A stretch of 64,000 nt of DNA, taken from assembly GCF_001553115.1 (NCBI RefSeq), contig NZ_KQ960172.1, positions 3,943 through 67,942 of the forward strand, in the 5' to 3' direction. Position numbers and translations under genes: made by a program. Positions 1 to 7,565 of this stretch are shown in pieces. The notes beneath the pieces were generated by a model. It had not been told where the DNA came from. It worked only from the letters and a program-made list of their open reading frames with translations, and did no database searches. The stretch is from Aedoeadaptatus coxii (GTDB lineage Bacteria > Bacillota > Clostridia > Tissierellales > Peptoniphilaceae). Numbering within the stretch: position 1 is the first letter of the stretch; each line of letters starts with the position of its first letter.

Positions 1-31
1 TTCTTAGATTTTCTACTTTTAATATTTCCAT
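1..31 (-). CDS. ABC transporter ATP-binding protein, N-terminal end only
   Basis: The minus strand has an AGGAGG-type ribosome site followed by ATG at position 31 and ten codons (MEILKVENLR) before the window ends. That opening is typical of FtsE/BceA-type ATP-binding subunits. It follows the response regulator and kinase genes in the same direction, which suggests a two-component system driving an antimicrobial-peptide type ABC transporter. Only the first ten residues are visible, so the family is inferred from the opening and the context. Confidence 0.45.
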   Translation of the reverse strand, partial: MEILKVENLR

Positions 32-83
32 AACTGCCTCCTTTTTCTTGTGTCAAGGTAAGCATATGAAAGTAAAGTGACTT

Positions 84-944
84 TTAGGTGACATTGTAAA
101 ATTTAATTTCAAATCTTGCTCCACCATCAATATTTGAAACAGAGATTTCCCCGTTGTTTTTTTCGACAATTGTCTTTGCCATAGCAAGTCCTATGCCAAA
201 ACCATTTGAGTCAGGCGTTTTATAAAAGCGTTTAAAGATTTTTTTGATATTATCTTTTGCAATTCCTCCGCCATTGTCTTCAATGATTAAGCATGTATAG
301 ATGGGGGTTTTGTATGATGAAACCAGGATTTTATCACAAGTCGGTCTATTATCAGCATTTTTTACAATATTAATGAGAGCTTCTGCCAGCCAATAAAAAT
401 CTCCATAAATACTATTTTTCTTTAAACTTTCTGCTACTTCTACATTAGTAGAGCTCCTTAAATCTAAACTATCTAAAGCATAAGCCACTAATTCATCTAA
501 ACGAATTTCTTCTTTTTTCATAAGATCTTTGTTGGCATCAAGGCTTGATAGTTTAAGAAGAATATCTGATAGAGAGTTTAATCTAATAGTTTGTCTTTTT
601 AAAATCTCTATATCTCCATTAGCTGGAAAGTCCATCTCCAAATTTTCTATGGAAAAAAGCATAGATGTAATAGGAGTTTTAACTTGATGGGCGATATCTT
701 CTAGGTATTCGATTTGCTTTTCGCTATTTTTTCTACTTGTCTCTTTGGCTTCTACTATTTCTATAAAAAGCTTATAAATTTCATCTTCCAAAATTGAAAA
801 ATCATCTTGCTTCATAGGGATTTTATAGTTCTGATTTTTCATATTCTCTACCAGATCTATAAGCTCATTTATTCTATTTTTCTTTCTTGATTCTAAAAAA
901 TAATAAAGAAGTCCCAGACTTATTATCCAAAATACATATAACAT
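84..944 (-). CDS. Sensor histidine kinase, BceS-like with minimal sensor
   Basis: This 286-residue kinase has one hydrophobic segment at residues 2-18, a short linker, and an H-box with the phospho-acceptor His at residue 86 (IAHQVKTP). An HATPase domain follows, with an N-box (NIVKNADN), a G1 box (EDNGGGI) and a G2 box (GFGIGLAMAK). There is almost no extracellular part, as in intramembrane-sensing kinases that listen to an ABC transporter. It starts one base after the stop of the response regulator gene and is followed by the start of an ABC ATPase gene, fitting a regulator-kinase-transporter operon. The signal sensed cannot be read from the sequence. Confidence 0.85.
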   Translation of the reverse strand: MLYVFWIISLGLLYYFLESRKKNRINELIDLVENMKNQNYKIPMKQDDFSILEDEIYKLFIEIVEAKETSRKNSEKQIEYLEDIAHQVKTPITSMLFSIENLEMDFPANGDIEILKRQTIRLNSLSDILLKLSSLDANKDLMKKEEIRLDELVAYALDSLDLRSSTNVEVAESLKKNSIYGDFYWLAEALINIVKNADNRPTCDKILVSSYKTPIYTCLIIEDNGGGIAKDNIKKIFKRFYKTPDSNGFGIGLAMAKTIVEKNNGEISVSNIDGGARFEIKFYNVT

Positions 945-945
945 C

Positions 946-1596
946 TCAATTCATCCTATAACCAATTCCTCTGACAGTAGTGATAACTTCCTTATCAAGT
1001 TTTTCTCTGATTCTCTTAATAGTAGATGTGAGTGTATTATCATTTACAAACCTATCCCTATCTTCCCAAAACCTTTCTAACAGCTGGTCTCTTGTATAAA
1101 CTCGGTGAGGATTTTTAGTAAATAAGACTAGGATTTCATACTCAAGTGGAGTTAGTTCTATTTGCTTACCTTTAAAATAAACTTTTGAATCATTTAAATC
1201 TATTTTGATATCCTTGTAAGTAATTATTTTGTCTTGACTTAGAGGTATTGTCCTTAAAACTGCATCAATTCTTGCCCTTAATATTGCAAGAGAAAATGGT
1301 TTAGTTAAGTAGTCGTCTGCTCCTTGATCTAGGGCAGAAACTATAAAATCTTCGTCATTTTTAACTGTTGTTACAATAACTCTTATGTCCTTATCTTTTA
1401 ATCTTTCTATCAAATGTTGACCGTCTTTATCTGGTAGATTTATGTCCAATAGTGCCACGTCCATGTCTACATTCATCTTATAGGTCGCCTCGTAAAAAGA
1501 TGATGCAATCTCTACCTCATAACCATTATTAACTAAATACTTTTCCATTTGTAAGGCAATCTCTTTATTATCCTCTATAATCAAAACACTCTTCAT
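946..1596 (-). CDS. OmpR-family response regulator
   Basis: A receiver domain (about residues 3-115) has the phosphorylation site Asp51 in LLDINLPDKDG, the acidic pair IIEDN and the conserved Lys in YLTKPF. A C-terminal winged helix (LTPLEYEILVLF ... TVRGIGYRMN) is of the OmpR/PhoB type. The start was put at the ATG at 1596 because GAGAGGG lies just upstream; an in-frame ATG at 1617 has no ribosome site. It is the first gene of the regulator-kinase pair and probably controls the adjacent ABC transporter. Confidence 0.9.
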   Translation of the reverse strand: MKSVLIIEDNKEIALQMEKYLVNNGYEVEIASSFYEATYKMNVDMDVALLDINLPDKDGQHLIERLKDKDIRVIVTTVKNDEDFIVSALDQGADDYLTKPFSLAILRARIDAVLRTIPLSQDKIITYKDIKIDLNDSKVYFKGKQIELTPLEYEILVLFTKNPHRVYTRDQLLERFWEDRDRFVNDNTLTSTIKRIREKLDKEVITTVRGIGYRMN

Positions 1597-1722
1597 TTTA
1601 ACCCTCTCATGTATCAACTTTTATATTAAAAACAGACCCTTCACGGTAGAGTAACCCCATAAAGTTGGACTTAATCGAGTAAGCATTTCGCTTGCTCGAT
1701 TTTGTTTTACATAACATTTGTT

Positions 1723-1945
1723 CTATGCAGATTGCATCTGTTCACGGTATTGCTTTGGACTCAAGCCTCCTAACTTTTCTTTGATTCGATCGTTGTTGTA
1801 ATAGTGGATGAAACGTTCGATGGAACGCACGAGTTCTTGTCGGCTTCGGTAGACGTAACCGTCGTAGATTTCTCTTTTCAGTACACTGAAGAAGTTCTCC
1901 ATGGGGGCGTTGTCGTAGCAGTTGCCTTTTCTCGACATGGCTTGA
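1723..1945 (-). pseudogene. IS3-family transposase (OrfB), C-terminal fragment
   Basis: The 71 residues from MSRKGNCYDNAPMENFF to the stop match the end of IS150/IS3-type OrfB, including the last catalytic glutamate block (ENFFSVLKRE) and the typical FIHYYNNDRIKEKL tail. The upstream two thirds of the transposase (the D,D part) is missing; the homology stops at about position 1945. The DNA just downstream (about 1650-1722), with a CGAGTAAGC/GCTTGCTCG hairpin, probably belongs to the same insertion sequence end. This is a dead relic. Confidence 0.85.
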
Positions 1946-2084
1946 GTGGTCAGTATGGATAAAATTTAATATTACTCAAAAGCCTCGTATGTGGGAATAG
2001 GTCAATTATTTTCTATTGTATAACACATAATCTTTTTTCAAAGTCTTTATTCTCTTTATAACTTTATGAAAGCATTGCATAAAA

Positions 2085-2112
2085 AGGGAGATTTGCAAAA
2101 ACAAATCTCCCT
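2085..2112 (-). terminator. Rho-independent terminator after the stalk-domain gene
   Basis: An 11-bp perfect stem (AGGGAGATTTG / CAAATCTCCCT) is followed on the minus strand by TTTTT. It lies about 60 bases beyond the stop at 2169. Between here and the IS3 fragment (1946-2084) I see nothing coding. Confidence 0.75.
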
Positions 2113-2168
2113 AATAAACATTGAACTTAGAACCTTATCATTTTGATAAAAAATTAAGATTTATCTTT

Positions 2169-3122
2169 TTATTTATTAACCGAAAGGTTCAACCCCGCTA
2201 TCTCTTTAAAAAATTTCTGACTTAAATAAGTTCGATTTTCTCTTACATAAAAATCATAACTCCGCTTCTCCCCCTCTTTAATTAAGCAATAACGTTGACC
2301 ATCTGGAACCATGAGAATCTTTTGATTCTTATTTTTAATTACAATACTAGAGTCCTTTTGGTTCCAATTTATCTCATAACCTTGCCCCTCTAAGATCGAT
2401 CGCAAAGGAAGGTAAACTCTTCCTTTTTCCATAAAACCTTTTGAGTTCAAAGTTTTTTCATCTAAGAATATAGATACGTTGTGTTTTGTTTCAACTAAAT
2501 CACGAAGATTTTTTGTGCGTTTACTACCCGTATCTTGATCAACAATCATTAACTGACTATTTCCTAATTTATTTGGGTCAGGTATAAGGATAAATATCCA
2601 GTTATCCCCTTGAATCCCCTGAGCATTACACTTTCTTCCTAAAACCTCTTCCAACCTATCCTTAGAGAGAGACTTAAATGAATCCATTCTATTCATTTGG
2701 TCCTTGTTTTGCTCCACTTGTAGAACTTTATCTGCGATGTTAAAGGTAAAAGATTTTCCACTTCCCATTCTCTTTAAATATAGTGTATTTCCATCTAAGC
2801 TATAAGAAAAAGCTTCATCTCCTTGTGTCTTTAATTCGATATCTTTTGCTGGAATTTCAGCAACAGGTTCCAAAAAATTGCGATCTAAAATCAATAAACC
2901 ACAATAGTGTTCTAGGATCAAATAATCATCCGAACCAGCGACAAGAGTTAAGGGATCTGCGCCTGGTTTACTTGATAGCATAGTATTTATAACATTATCA
3001 TCCGTTTGTTGCTCTTTCTTGGTATCCTTTTTTTGATTATTTGCAGTCTTCATTCCTAAGCTAAATGGCAAAACGAATAACACTATTAATAAAAGAAATA
3101 TAGTACGAGTTTTTTTCATCAT
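2169..3122 (-). CDS. Secreted stalk-domain (copper amine oxidase N-like) protein
   Basis: This 317-residue protein has an N-terminal signal or anchor segment (TIFLLLIVLFVLPFSLG). A charged spacer, a middle region rich in short beta strands (residues about 55-150) and a C-terminal copper-amine-oxidase-N type domain (VYLPLRSILEGQGYEINW, then IVIKNKNQKI) follow. That domain is common in cell-wall-associated proteins of anaerobic Firmicutes and does not imply oxidase activity. Three other proteins in the window carry it. A terminator follows the gene. The role is unknown; it is probably an exported surface protein. Confidence 0.7.
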   Translation of the reverse strand: MMKKTRTIFLLLIVLFVLPFSLGMKTANNQKKDTKKEQQTDDNVINTMLSSKPGADPLTLVAGSDDYLILEHYCGLLILDRNFLEPVAEIPAKDIELKTQGDEAFSYSLDGNTLYLKRMGSGKSFTFNIADKVLQVEQNKDQMNRMDSFKSLSKDRLEEVLGRKCNAQGIQGDNWIFILIPDPNKLGNSQLMIVDQDTGSKRTKNLRDLVETKHNVSIFLDEKTLNSKGFMEKGRVYLPLRSILEGQGYEINWNQKDSSIVIKNKNQKILMVPDGQRYCLIKEGEKRSYDFYVRENRTYLSQKFFKEIAGLNLSVNK

Positions 3123-3155
3123 ATTAGAATCTCCTTTTTCTAATTGAAAATAGCA

Positions 3156-3275
3156 TTAATAGTAGTATCCATCAATTCTTATCTTAGCATTGTGAATACC
3201 CCTATATCTGCTGGAGAAATATCCCGAATAAGATGAAGAATGCGCAGTTACCCAAGGGTCTCCACCTTTTCTCAT
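3156..3275 (-). CDS. Small ORF, 39 residues, possible bacteriocin relic
   Basis: The ORF starts with ATG at 3275, overlapping the stop of the preceding small ORF (ATGA), and ends just before the stalk-domain gene. The product is rich in Gly, Ser and Tyr (GGDPWVTAHSSSYSGYF ... DGYYY). The GG..W, Y.GYF.S, H.A spacing is faintly like lactococcin-972-type peptides, but there is no signal peptide and the likeness is weak. It could also be the end of a frameshifted gene. Confidence 0.25.
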   Translation of the reverse strand: MRKGGDPWVTAHSSSYSGYFSSRYRGIHNAKIRIDGYYY

Positions 3276-3421
3276 CCTTTCTTAGATCTTTGATGGCACT
3301 GTTGAATCATAGTTTGCATAAGGCTTCCTAAAGCTAGGGTAACATCCACATGTTGTTTTGTCAAGTATTTCTGCACTGTATTAAAGTTCTCTTTTCTTTT
3401 TGATAACTTCCCCTTTTTCAT
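3272..3421 (-). CDS. Small basic ORF, 49 residues, unknown
   Basis: MKKGKLSKRKENF to HQRSKKG is a Lys/Arg-rich peptide overlapping the next small ORF by four bases (ATGA), which suggests translational coupling if both are real. No good ribosome site is visible, and the frame stays open for about 12 codons upstream of the ATG, so this may be the tail of a decayed gene. The remaining DNA to 3700 is AT-rich and holds nothing I recognise. Confidence 0.25.
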   Translation of the reverse strand: MKKGKLSKRKENFNTVQKYLTKQHVDVTLALGSLMQTMIQQCHQRSKKG

Positions 3422-3699
3422 ATTTTCTAATCTTTGTGGTAGTAGAATTCTAATTTATTGTGTTGAAATATTTCTAATATATCTTTTAATATAAAATATG
3501 TCTTCCTTAATTTACTTAAATTTACTTGAAAAATTAAAATCTTACCTTTGTTATACTTTTATAACCTATCGTTTTTTACATCAACAGCACGCATTTAGAG
3601 GACGCTTGTTAGAGAATCGAAATGTATCTATTCAATGTTCCTCATTTCACTTTTTAGGTGGTTTCCTTAAATAATTTAAACGTACCTTTTCTCGGTAAG

Positions 3700-3963
3700 C
3701 TAAACCAGGGTTGTTAAATTGAGAACAGATTTAATACAAAAGGCGAAGCCTCTATTGACGAAAGATACAATATTATTGACTACATATATGTTGACTTCTA
3801 TGTTGACTTCTTTCCAACCACATAACTCTCGCAAAATTGCACCTATTTCGAGTCGCTTTGACCCATAGAATTCTTTTCTTCTATATTTCGGTGCAAATAC
3901 AACGTGATACTTACAATTCCATTTTGTGTGTGATAGACTATGAGTGCCATTTAGCGATGACAT
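3700..3963 (-). pseudogene. IS200/IS605-family TnpA, truncated
   Basis: Residues 1-55 (HTKWNCKYHVVFAPKYRRKEF ... ILRELCGWKEV) are the start of an IS200-type Y1 transposase. After that the reading frame leaves the family: the HUH motif and catalytic Tyr are gone, and the ORF ends as an 87-residue hybrid. An AGGAGG site precedes the ATG. The DNA upstream (about 4060-4086) has the subterminal hairpin expected of an IS200 left end. Transposition is not possible from this copy. Confidence 0.85.
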
Positions 3964-4061
3964 CTTTACCTCCTGTTGATGATAATGTTGCGTGGTTTCC
4001 AGACCTTTTTTATCATAACACGAGAGGCTGTTAGGTTCTCATCGCTAAAGCTAAACGGAAC

Positions 4062-4086
4062 CCCCGGTCTAACCGGAGGTTTTCTA
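4062..4086. repeat. IS200-like left-end hairpin
   Basis: The inverted repeat AACCCCCGGT / ACCGGAGGTT with a short loop lies about 100 bases upstream of the truncated TnpA start. Subterminal hairpins of this kind are recognised by IS200/IS605 transposases. It directly abuts the terminator of the ParB operon. Confidence 0.5.
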
Positions 4087-4095
4087 ATACAACAA

Positions 4096-4131
4096 AAAAG
4101 GATCGAAGCGTAAAGCTCCGACCCTTTCAGA
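4096..4131 (-). terminator. Terminator of the ParB operon
   Basis: On the minus strand GGGTCGGAGC, a TTTA loop and CGCTTCGATCC form a stem followed by TTTTTT. It lies 25 bases after the stop of the small membrane protein gene. It is the leftmost feature I can confidently assign to the ICE operons. Confidence 0.75.
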
Positions 4132-4155
4132 CTATGCTAGTATAAAAGAAATATT

Positions 4156-4302
4156 TTATCGTCTGGAAAATTGACAGCCTATCACGAGAGACAATACCGA
4201 GAATGCAAGCAGAACGAATGCAATTAATAGATGACAGGCTATAGCAATTAATTTGAACAAGATTTTTCCTAAAATAGAGATCACATTGATTAACAGTTTC
4301 AT
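4156..4302 (-). CDS. Small hydrophobic membrane peptide, 48 residues
   Basis: ATG at 4302 sits just behind a GAGGTGGAG ribosome site and overlaps the end of the upstream gene by four bases. The product (MKLLINVISILGKILFKL ... LLIAFVLLAFSVLSLVIG) is almost wholly hydrophobic, with two likely membrane passes and a basic end (FSRR). A longer overlapping frame at 4127-4327 has no ribosome site and was not chosen. It is the last gene of the ParB operon; function unknown. Confidence 0.6.
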   Translation of the reverse strand: MKLLINVISILGKILFKLIAIACHLLIAFVLLAFSVLSLVIGCQFSRR

Positions 4303-4502
4303 TTCTCCACCTCTTCTTCTCTCGCATTGGGATTCTCGGACTGAAAGACGTTTATTAATTCCTCTATGTCTTCCTTCGTTGCATAAGATTTAGCGAAAAG
4401 AAAGGCAGTCGATCGATAGGATAAAAAACGGTTTCTTTCTTTATTTTTTTGCTTCCATTTTTTCGTTGCACGCATTTGGCTTTTAGATGTTTTCTTTTCC
4501 AT
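4299..4502 (-). CDS. Small basic protein, possible DNA-binding partner of ParB
   Basis: The 67-residue product is strongly basic at the N-terminus (KSQMRATKKWKQKNKERNRF), followed by a strand-helix-helix-like stretch (YATKEDIEELINVF). Small ribbon-helix-helix proteins with this layout are common in Firmicute ICEs, but the fold is an inference here. It lies immediately after parB and overlaps the following membrane peptide gene, so the three are one operon. Confidence 0.55.
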   Translation of the reverse strand: MEKKTSKSQMRATKKWKQKNKERNRFLSYRSTAFLFAKSYATKEDIEELINVFQSENPNAREEEVEK

Positions 4503-4503
4503 T

Positions 4504-5472
4504 CTAAACTCCCTTGCCGTGCAATTTTTCTATTACGTCTGATAGGATTCTACGATCAATAGGATTCAAATTTTCTTTATTTAAGTCCATTGTTAGATCA
4601 TAGATAGATTGAACTTTCGGATTTGCTTCTTCACCTTCTCGTTCGTTGTATCTTTCGTTGTAGTCGTGTATATTTATTGCAATATTTCTAATCTTGAATA
4701 TTTGACTTTGATTTGTATTTAAATCAGTTAGCCTTATTTTTTTCTTCGATTGTGGCTCAATTTTATAACCGTTTAAAGTCGATTCATTGTGTACCATATC
4801 GAAAATAACGGTTTCTATTTCGTCTATACTTTTCCCGGAAAAACGATTGTTTTTTTTAGGATTATTTTCATCATTAATAAATAACTCGCTTACTGCGTCA
4901 GGTATAAACTCTTTGTAATTATCTATTATACTAAGAGCTTCTTTAACATTAATTTTTCCTGATAAAAAAGACTTCATATCGTCTTCTCTTAAATTGTTTT
5001 TTATTTTTGTATAGTCAGCTACTTGACGTTCTTTTAATCCTATATTTTCAGCAATAAGCTTTCTAGTAAGTCCCTTTACCGATGGGTCTAGCTTTTTTAA
5101 TTCCTTAATATACTTTTCTAGAAAAACTATTTCACGGTATTTATCTTGTACAGATCGATTATTTTCATCATGGTTTGATTGCACAACGGCTATTTTAGCT
5201 TTTATGAGATCTAGGGAATTTTCAATCGGGAACAGAATACAAGGTACCATTGCGTCACCATGTATTGCTATTTTTGCTCTGCGATGTCCATCAATAATTG
5301 TATATTTGCCACTAGGATTCTCATATACTAATAAAGGTTTTTGGATTCCATATTGATCTATACTTTCTCTAAGTTTTTCATCATCCTCCGGATCCCTTTC
5401 ATAAATTAGATTCTCTGGATCGATTAGAAGATCCTCGGGATCTAAAAGAATAATATTATTTGTTTCATTCAT
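4504..5472 (-). CDS. parB: ParB-family partition/nuclease-fold protein
   Basis: This 322-residue protein has a ParB N-terminal domain with the CTP-binding type motif IIDGHRRAKIA at residues 59-69. A helix-turn-helix follows (LTRKLIAENIGLKERQVADYTKI, about residues 125-147), then a divergent C-terminus. No ParA partner is encoded nearby, as in many ICEs where ParB acts alone or as a regulator. An extended -10 promoter (TGATATAAT) lies upstream. The TGTGCAAT sequence next to it resembles a perfect palindrome found before the CAP-domain gene and is a candidate binding site. Confidence 0.85.
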   Translation of the reverse strand: MNETNNIILLDPEDLLIDPENLIYERDPEDDEKLRESIDQYGIQKPLLVYENPSGKYTIIDGHRRAKIAIHGDAMVPCILFPIENSLDLIKAKIAVVQSNHDENNRSVQDKYREIVFLEKYIKELKKLDPSVKGLTRKLIAENIGLKERQVADYTKIKNNLREDDMKSFLSGKINVKEALSIIDNYKEFIPDAVSELFINDENNPKKNNRFSGKSIDEIETVIFDMVHNESTLNGYKIEPQSKKKIRLTDLNTNQSQIFKIRNIAINIHDYNERYNEREGEEANPKVQSIYDLTMDLNKENLNPIDRRILSDVIEKLHGKGV

Positions 5473-5504
5473 GTTAAGTTCCTTCTCCGTTTATTATTAC
5501 TGTA

Positions 5505-5533
5505 ATTATATCAGATAAATGTGCAATGACACC
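5505..5533 (-). promoter_or_regulatory. Extended -10 promoter of parB with TGTGCAAT element
   Basis: On the minus strand TGATATAAT (with -10 at 5505-5510) is an extended -10, lying about 33 bases upstream of the parB start. The -35 is poor (GGTGTC). The overlapping sequence GTGCAATGACAC shares its TGTGCAAT half with the palindrome at 7198-7211. Confidence 0.45.
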
Positions 5534-5559
5534 TATCTATGAGAGAGAACTTATAGTTA

Positions 5560-5585
5560 TATGAGCCTCGCTTAACGCAAGGCTC
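5560..5585. terminator. Hairpin after the CAP-domain gene
   Basis: The stem GAGCCTcGC / GCaAGGCTC around TTAA lies directly after the stop of the CAP-domain gene. The T-rich run is on the plus-strand side, so it is weak as a minus-strand terminator but may still separate the CAP gene from parB. Confidence 0.5.
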
Positions 5586-5590
5586 TTGTT

Positions 5591-7144
5591 TTATTGTTCA
5601 CTACTATCAGTCGGTGCTGCTTCTTCAGGAGACGCGACGATTTCGTTTGTGTTTCCGTCTTTGTTTATTTCTTCTTCGATCTTTGTTTTAACTTCTGCAA
5701 CTAAAGCCTTCTCTTCCTTAGTGAAGGAAGTTTCCTTGGCTTCAGATTGTACTACGGATTCAGATTCTCCATTGATTTCATCGGTGATTTGACCTTTTAC
5801 ATCGTCAATCAGTTTCTTTTCTTCTTCATCCTTTCGTTCCTCAGCTATTTTTTGTTTTTCTGTTTCGTCAAAAGTATATTTTTCCTTACCTTTTAAATCT
5901 TTTCCGTATAGTTGTACAACAACGACTCGAGATACACCGCTATCTTCGTAGTTGCCTACTCCTACGCCTACGTTCCTGTCATACTCATTATGCTTCATAA
6001 CCTCATTGTGTACAGGAGAATTAATAAAGTTATCCAAAGCACGTTTCATTTCTGATTCAGATAAAGTCCCACGTATATTCTGAATATTTTCACCGGCAAA
6101 GTCGTTCATTTTCTTAATTGCATCGCCATTCGTTCGAGTATGGCTAATGGTTCCGGTCGTCATTTTTTCATATACAATTTCAGCAACACGTTCTTTTGCA
6201 ATTTTGACTAGTTCTTTATTGTCTTTGACTTTAGGAAGCCCGTTTTCTTTTCTGTAGTTATTCAAAAGATCGAGATGTTTTTGAGCCATAGCCTCATCAT
6301 ATCGAACTTTAACAGTAGCGGTTTTTCCATCTTTTAATTTGACGGTTATCTCTTCATATACGATTTCAGGCGTTTGTTCTGGGCTTTCATCTTGTTCTTT
6401 TTTATCAGAGTTCTCACCTTTTGAATTGAAGAGCTTATCAAAAGCTTCGTTGTCTTTGCTTAGATCGTCATAGATCTTTTTGTTAGATTCTTCATCTTTC
6501 AGAATGTCCAGGAGATCTAAAGTGCCTTCTTCTTTTTCCTTGGGTTCTTCAGGTCTTGTTCCAGGTTCTTCTGTTCCAGGGGTTTCTACACTGAAATCAA
6601 ACAGTTTATCAAATACTTCGTTATCTTTGCTTAGATCATCATAAATCTTCTTATTCGATTCTTCATCTTTCAGAATGTCGAGAAGATTCGGGGAGTTCTT
6701 TTCTTTTTCTTTAGTTTCTTCTACAGCTTTCGAATCTTTAATTGCGTCTTCGCCTTTCGTTAAGATATTACGAACATAATAGGTTTTACCCGAGTCATAT
6801 GCTTCTAATAGATTTTTTAGAGCTTGTTCATTTACTCCTTCTTTAGAGTAAATTACATTGGATAAAGAGATTTCTAAGCCATTAACTAAAGCAGTCTTCT
6901 GATTTAACTTTAAGTGAATAATTTTTCCATCCTTTTCAAGAATTAGGACGCCATCTTTAACAATTACTTTAAATCCCATTTTTTCTAAATCTGCAATTTT
7001 CAAATACTTAATTCCATTAATTTGAATCTTCTTGTCATTCGCATTGACAGGAGCATGGTTGGCATACGCTATCCCTGCTGAAGAAATCATAGTTGTAGCT
7101 AAGGTAACGGACAATACACTTTTGACTAACATTTTCTTTTTCAT
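5591..7144 (-). CDS. Secreted CAP (SCP/PR-1) domain protein with stalk-like N-terminus and internal repeat
   Basis: The start is ATG at 7144 (GGAGG just upstream); the longer frame to 7210 lacks a ribosome site. A signal peptide (MLVKSVLSVTLATTMISSAG) is followed by a stalk-type segment (QINGIKYLKIADLEKMGF ... LKLNQKTALVNGLEI). Two near-identical 32-residue repeats (LLDILKDEESNKKIYDDLSK...) come next. The CAP domain follows, with HLDLLNNYRKENGL, ISHTR, GENIQNIRG and the HNEVM...YDRNVGVGVG signature. The tail is Lys/Glu-rich. CAP proteins are extracellular; the target is unknown. It has its own promoter with a palindrome in the spacer. Confidence 0.8.
   Translation of the reverse strand: MKKKMLVKSVLSVTLATTMISSAGIAYANHAPVNANDKKIQINGIKYLKIADLEKMGFKVIVKDGVLILEKDGKIIHLKLNQKTALVNGLEISLSNVIYSKEGVNEQALKNLLEAYDSGKTYYVRNILTKGEDAIKDSKAVEETKEKEKNSPNLLDILKDEESNKKIYDDLSKDNEVFDKLFDFSVETPGTEEPGTRPEEPKEKEEGTLDLLDILKDEESNKKIYDDLSKDNEAFDKLFNSKGENSDKKEQDESPEQTPEIVYEEITVKLKDGKTATVKVRYDEAMAQKHLDLLNNYRKENGLPKVKDNKELVKIAKERVAEIVYEKMTTGTISHTRTNGDAIKKMNDFAGENIQNIRGTLSESEMKRALDNFINSPVHNEVMKHNEYDRNVGVGVGNYEDSGVSRVVVVQLYGKDLKGKEKYTFDETEKQKIAEERKDEEEKKLIDDVKGQITDEINGESESVVQSEAKETSFTKEEKALVAEVKTKIEEEINKDGNTNEIVASPEEAAPTDSSEQ
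6427..6693 (-). repeat. Two copies of a 96-bp coding repeat in the CAP-domain gene
   Basis: The DNA at about 6427-6522 and 6596-6693 encodes the same 32-residue block (LLDILKDEESNKKIYDDLSK, then DNE(V/A)FDKLF). The copies differ mostly at silent sites and are separated by a Pro/Glu-rich spacer (ETPGTEEPGTRPEEPKEKEE). The silent divergence shows the duplication is not recent, while the protein sequence has been kept. Confidence 0.85.
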
Positions 7145-7188
7145 TTTAAACCTCCATACGAAATGTGATTGAGTTATATCTTGGTTAG

Positions 7189-7217
7189 ATGATATCATGT
7201 GCAATTGCACATTTCAA
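7189..7217 (-). promoter_or_regulatory. Promoter of the CAP-domain gene with 14-bp palindrome in the spacer
   Basis: On the minus strand TTGAAA (7217-7212), a 17-base spacer and TATCAT (7194-7189) form a near-consensus promoter. The spacer carries the perfect palindrome TGTGCAATTGCACA (7198-7211). A dimeric regulator bound here would block RNA polymerase. The rest of 7218-7503 is AT-rich and holds nothing I recognise. Confidence 0.6.
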
Positions 7218-7503
7218 CTAAGATCTTGTAAATTCTTCAGATTATGTTTTTAATCTTAGTGTAATAAAAACGATTCAAGCTTCGTTCATAAATCTATCTC
7301 TTCAAAAGTGAATGGATAAAAGAGTCATTAATCATTTTCTTTATTACACTAAAAGGGAGTAAATTACTAAATATTTAGGTTCTATCTTGAACCTACATGA
7401 ATTGGTCTATAAATTAAAATCAAACAATTCTTTGATATCCGTTACTTATGGTTTGATAAACTTTTCGAAGTTTATTTTAAATTGAGTCTGACCAGAATTA
7501 TAA

Positions 7504-7538
7504 TAAAAAAATAGTGCCGGTGTTTCCACCAACACTAT
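7504..7538 (-). terminator. Terminator after stalk-domain gene
   Basis: The minus strand reads ATAGTGTTGGTG, GAAA, CACCGGCACTAT and then a run of seven T. It lies about 28 bases past the stop at 7566. Confidence 0.85.
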
Positions 7539-7565
7539 TAACACTATTTAATATAGAATTTCCTC

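Noticed and set aside
4062-4086. Left end (attL) of the ICE
   Set aside because: The hairpin fits an IS200 end, and it shows no match to the tRNA-Leu 3' end.
4127-4327. 66-residue ORF MREKKRWRNET...
   Set aside because: An overlapping frame (4156-4302) has a good ribosome site and encodes a plausible membrane peptide; this one has neither.
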